Source: Candidatus Zixiibacteriota bacterium (GTDB lineage Bacteria; Zixibacteria; MSB-5A5; GN15; FEB-12). Taken from it: a DNA stretch of 7,588 nt. The notes under the pieces were generated by a model. The model did no database searches. It was not told the DNA's origin and saw nothing but the letters and a program-made list of their open reading frames with translations. The stretch covers positions 1 to 7,588 of the forward strand of contig JAOZPL010000079.1 of NCBI GenBank assembly GCA_029932795.1, in the 5' to 3' direction. Positions within the stretch are counted from its first letter, which is position 1, and every line of letters begins with the position of its first letter. Positions 6,873-7,588 of this stretch are shown here, one piece after another. The position numbers and the translations under genes were made by a program.

Positions 6873-7588
6873 ATGTTGAAACGTACCGGTTACATAACTC
6901 TGGCCTTGGCGACAGTATTGGCTGCATCCTCACTGGTGGCACAATCTGATGTTTCAGGGCACCGTTTTACTATGTACGATGTTCCACCACGGTGGCTGGT
7001 CGATCTGCCAACAGCCGGGACCCTACCCCGCGCCCATTACGATCTGGGCATCAGGCTTTACCCCAATGGCGGTGGGCTAGGTTACTGTAACATAGGCCTG
7101 TCCAGCCGGTTCATGCTGGGCATTGCCTACGGGGGTGAAAAGATCGTTTCCGCCGAATCCCCGAACTGGAACAAGCGGATCGGGTTCAGTCTCAAATTCC
7201 GCCTCATCGACGAACTGGAGTACTTCCCGGCCATATCGGTGGGCTACACTGATCAAGGATATGGTGCGTGGAACAAGGAATTCAAGCGGTATGCCTACAA
7301 GTCACGCGGCTTCTATGCCGTAGTCAGTCGCAGTTTCTATTTCTACAAGTGGACCTCTGGCTGGCACGCCGGGATCAACTACTCGCTGGAGGGGGACAAG
7401 GATAATGACGAAGACATCAATATCTTTGGCGGTTTTGAAGCCACCTTCGAGTACAACATCGCGCTTATGGTGGAGTACGATGCCGCCCTCAACGATAACA
7501 AAGGCTCCAACGATGTAACCGGTGTAACGGGCAAAGGACGCGGCTATCTGAATACGTCCGTCAAGTGGCTGTTCACCGAGAATCTTGA
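6873..7588 (+). CDS. Secreted predicted outer-membrane beta-barrel protein, 3' end cut by window
   Basis: This frame is open from the ATG at 6873 to the window edge (238 codons plus 2 nt). AGGA lies 6 nt upstream of the start and a strong sigma-70-type promoter precedes it. Residues 1-23 form a signal peptide (basic LKR, hydrophobic ITLALATVLAASS, cleavage likely after LVA). The mature part opens with DLPTAGTLPRAHYDLGIRLY (44-63), then SSRFMLGIAYGGEK (77-90). It continues as alternating aromatic/hydrophobic strands (GFSLKFRLI, YFPAISVGYTDQG, GFYAVVSRSFYFYKW, GWHAGINYSL) separated by charged turns such as EGDKDNDED. The last stretch, GRGYLNTSVKWLFTENL, looks like a late barrel strand. The pattern fits an outer-membrane barrel and faintly recalls YjbH-type proteins, but I cannot name the family. 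It is transcribed away from the sigma operon, and no ECF-type promoter was seen for it. Confidence 0.75.
   Translation, partial: MLKRTGYITLALATVLAASSLVAQSDVSGHRFTMYDVPPRWLVDLPTAGTLPRAHYDLGIRLYPNGGGLGYCNIGLSSRFMLGIAYGGEKIVSAESPNWNKRIGFSLKFRLIDELEYFPAISVGYTDQGYGAWNKEFKRYAYKSRGFYAVVSRSFYFYKWTSGWHAGINYSLEGDKDNDEDINIFGGFEATFEYNIALMVEYDAALNDNKGSNDVTGVTGKGRGYLNTSVKWLFTENL

Overview
The window carries a five-gene operon on the minus strand and the start of a divergent gene on the plus strand. Read 5'->3' on the minus strand, the operon is: an ECF sigma factor (6560-5958), a membrane-anchored zinc-type anti-sigma factor (6001-5306), a secreted HtrA-like protein with one PDZ domain whose catalytic His and Ser are replaced (5304-4126), a tandem carboxymuconolactone-decarboxylase-fold protein (4081-3413), and a very large TamB-like protein (from 3413, running off the left edge). 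Junctions are tight: a 44-nt overlap, a 1-nt gap, a 44-nt gap and a 1-nt TGATG overlap. This suggests one transcript. On the right, a 312-bp intergenic region separates the sigma gene from a plus-strand gene (6873 to the right edge) for a secreted, probably outer-membrane beta-barrel protein.

The organism is a diderm (Gram-negative-type) bacterium. TamB-like proteins and outer-membrane barrels need an outer membrane, and the RpoE/RseA-like pair is typical of envelope-stress control. GC content looks moderate. A near-consensus TTGACT/TATAAT promoter and clear Shine-Dalgarno sites argue against typical Bacteroidota. The protein styles recall uncultured lineages of the FCB group, such as Zixibacteria or Calditrichota; this is inference from general familiarity and of low confidence.

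How the genes could work together (inference): the sigma factor is held by the anti-sigma factor through its N-terminal zinc domain, while about 110 residues of the anti-sigma factor lie outside the cytoplasmic membrane. The third gene sits where RseB or DegP-type partners often sit. It keeps a PDZ domain but has lost the protease machinery, so it looks like a sensor, chaperone or scaffold rather than an enzyme. TamB supports outer-membrane biogenesis or lipid transport and is a sensible output or co-regulated partner. The CMD-fold protein is the unexpected member. A GGAACTTT element upstream of the sigma gene suggests autoregulation. No mobile elements, CRISPR arrays, tRNA or rRNA genes were seen.
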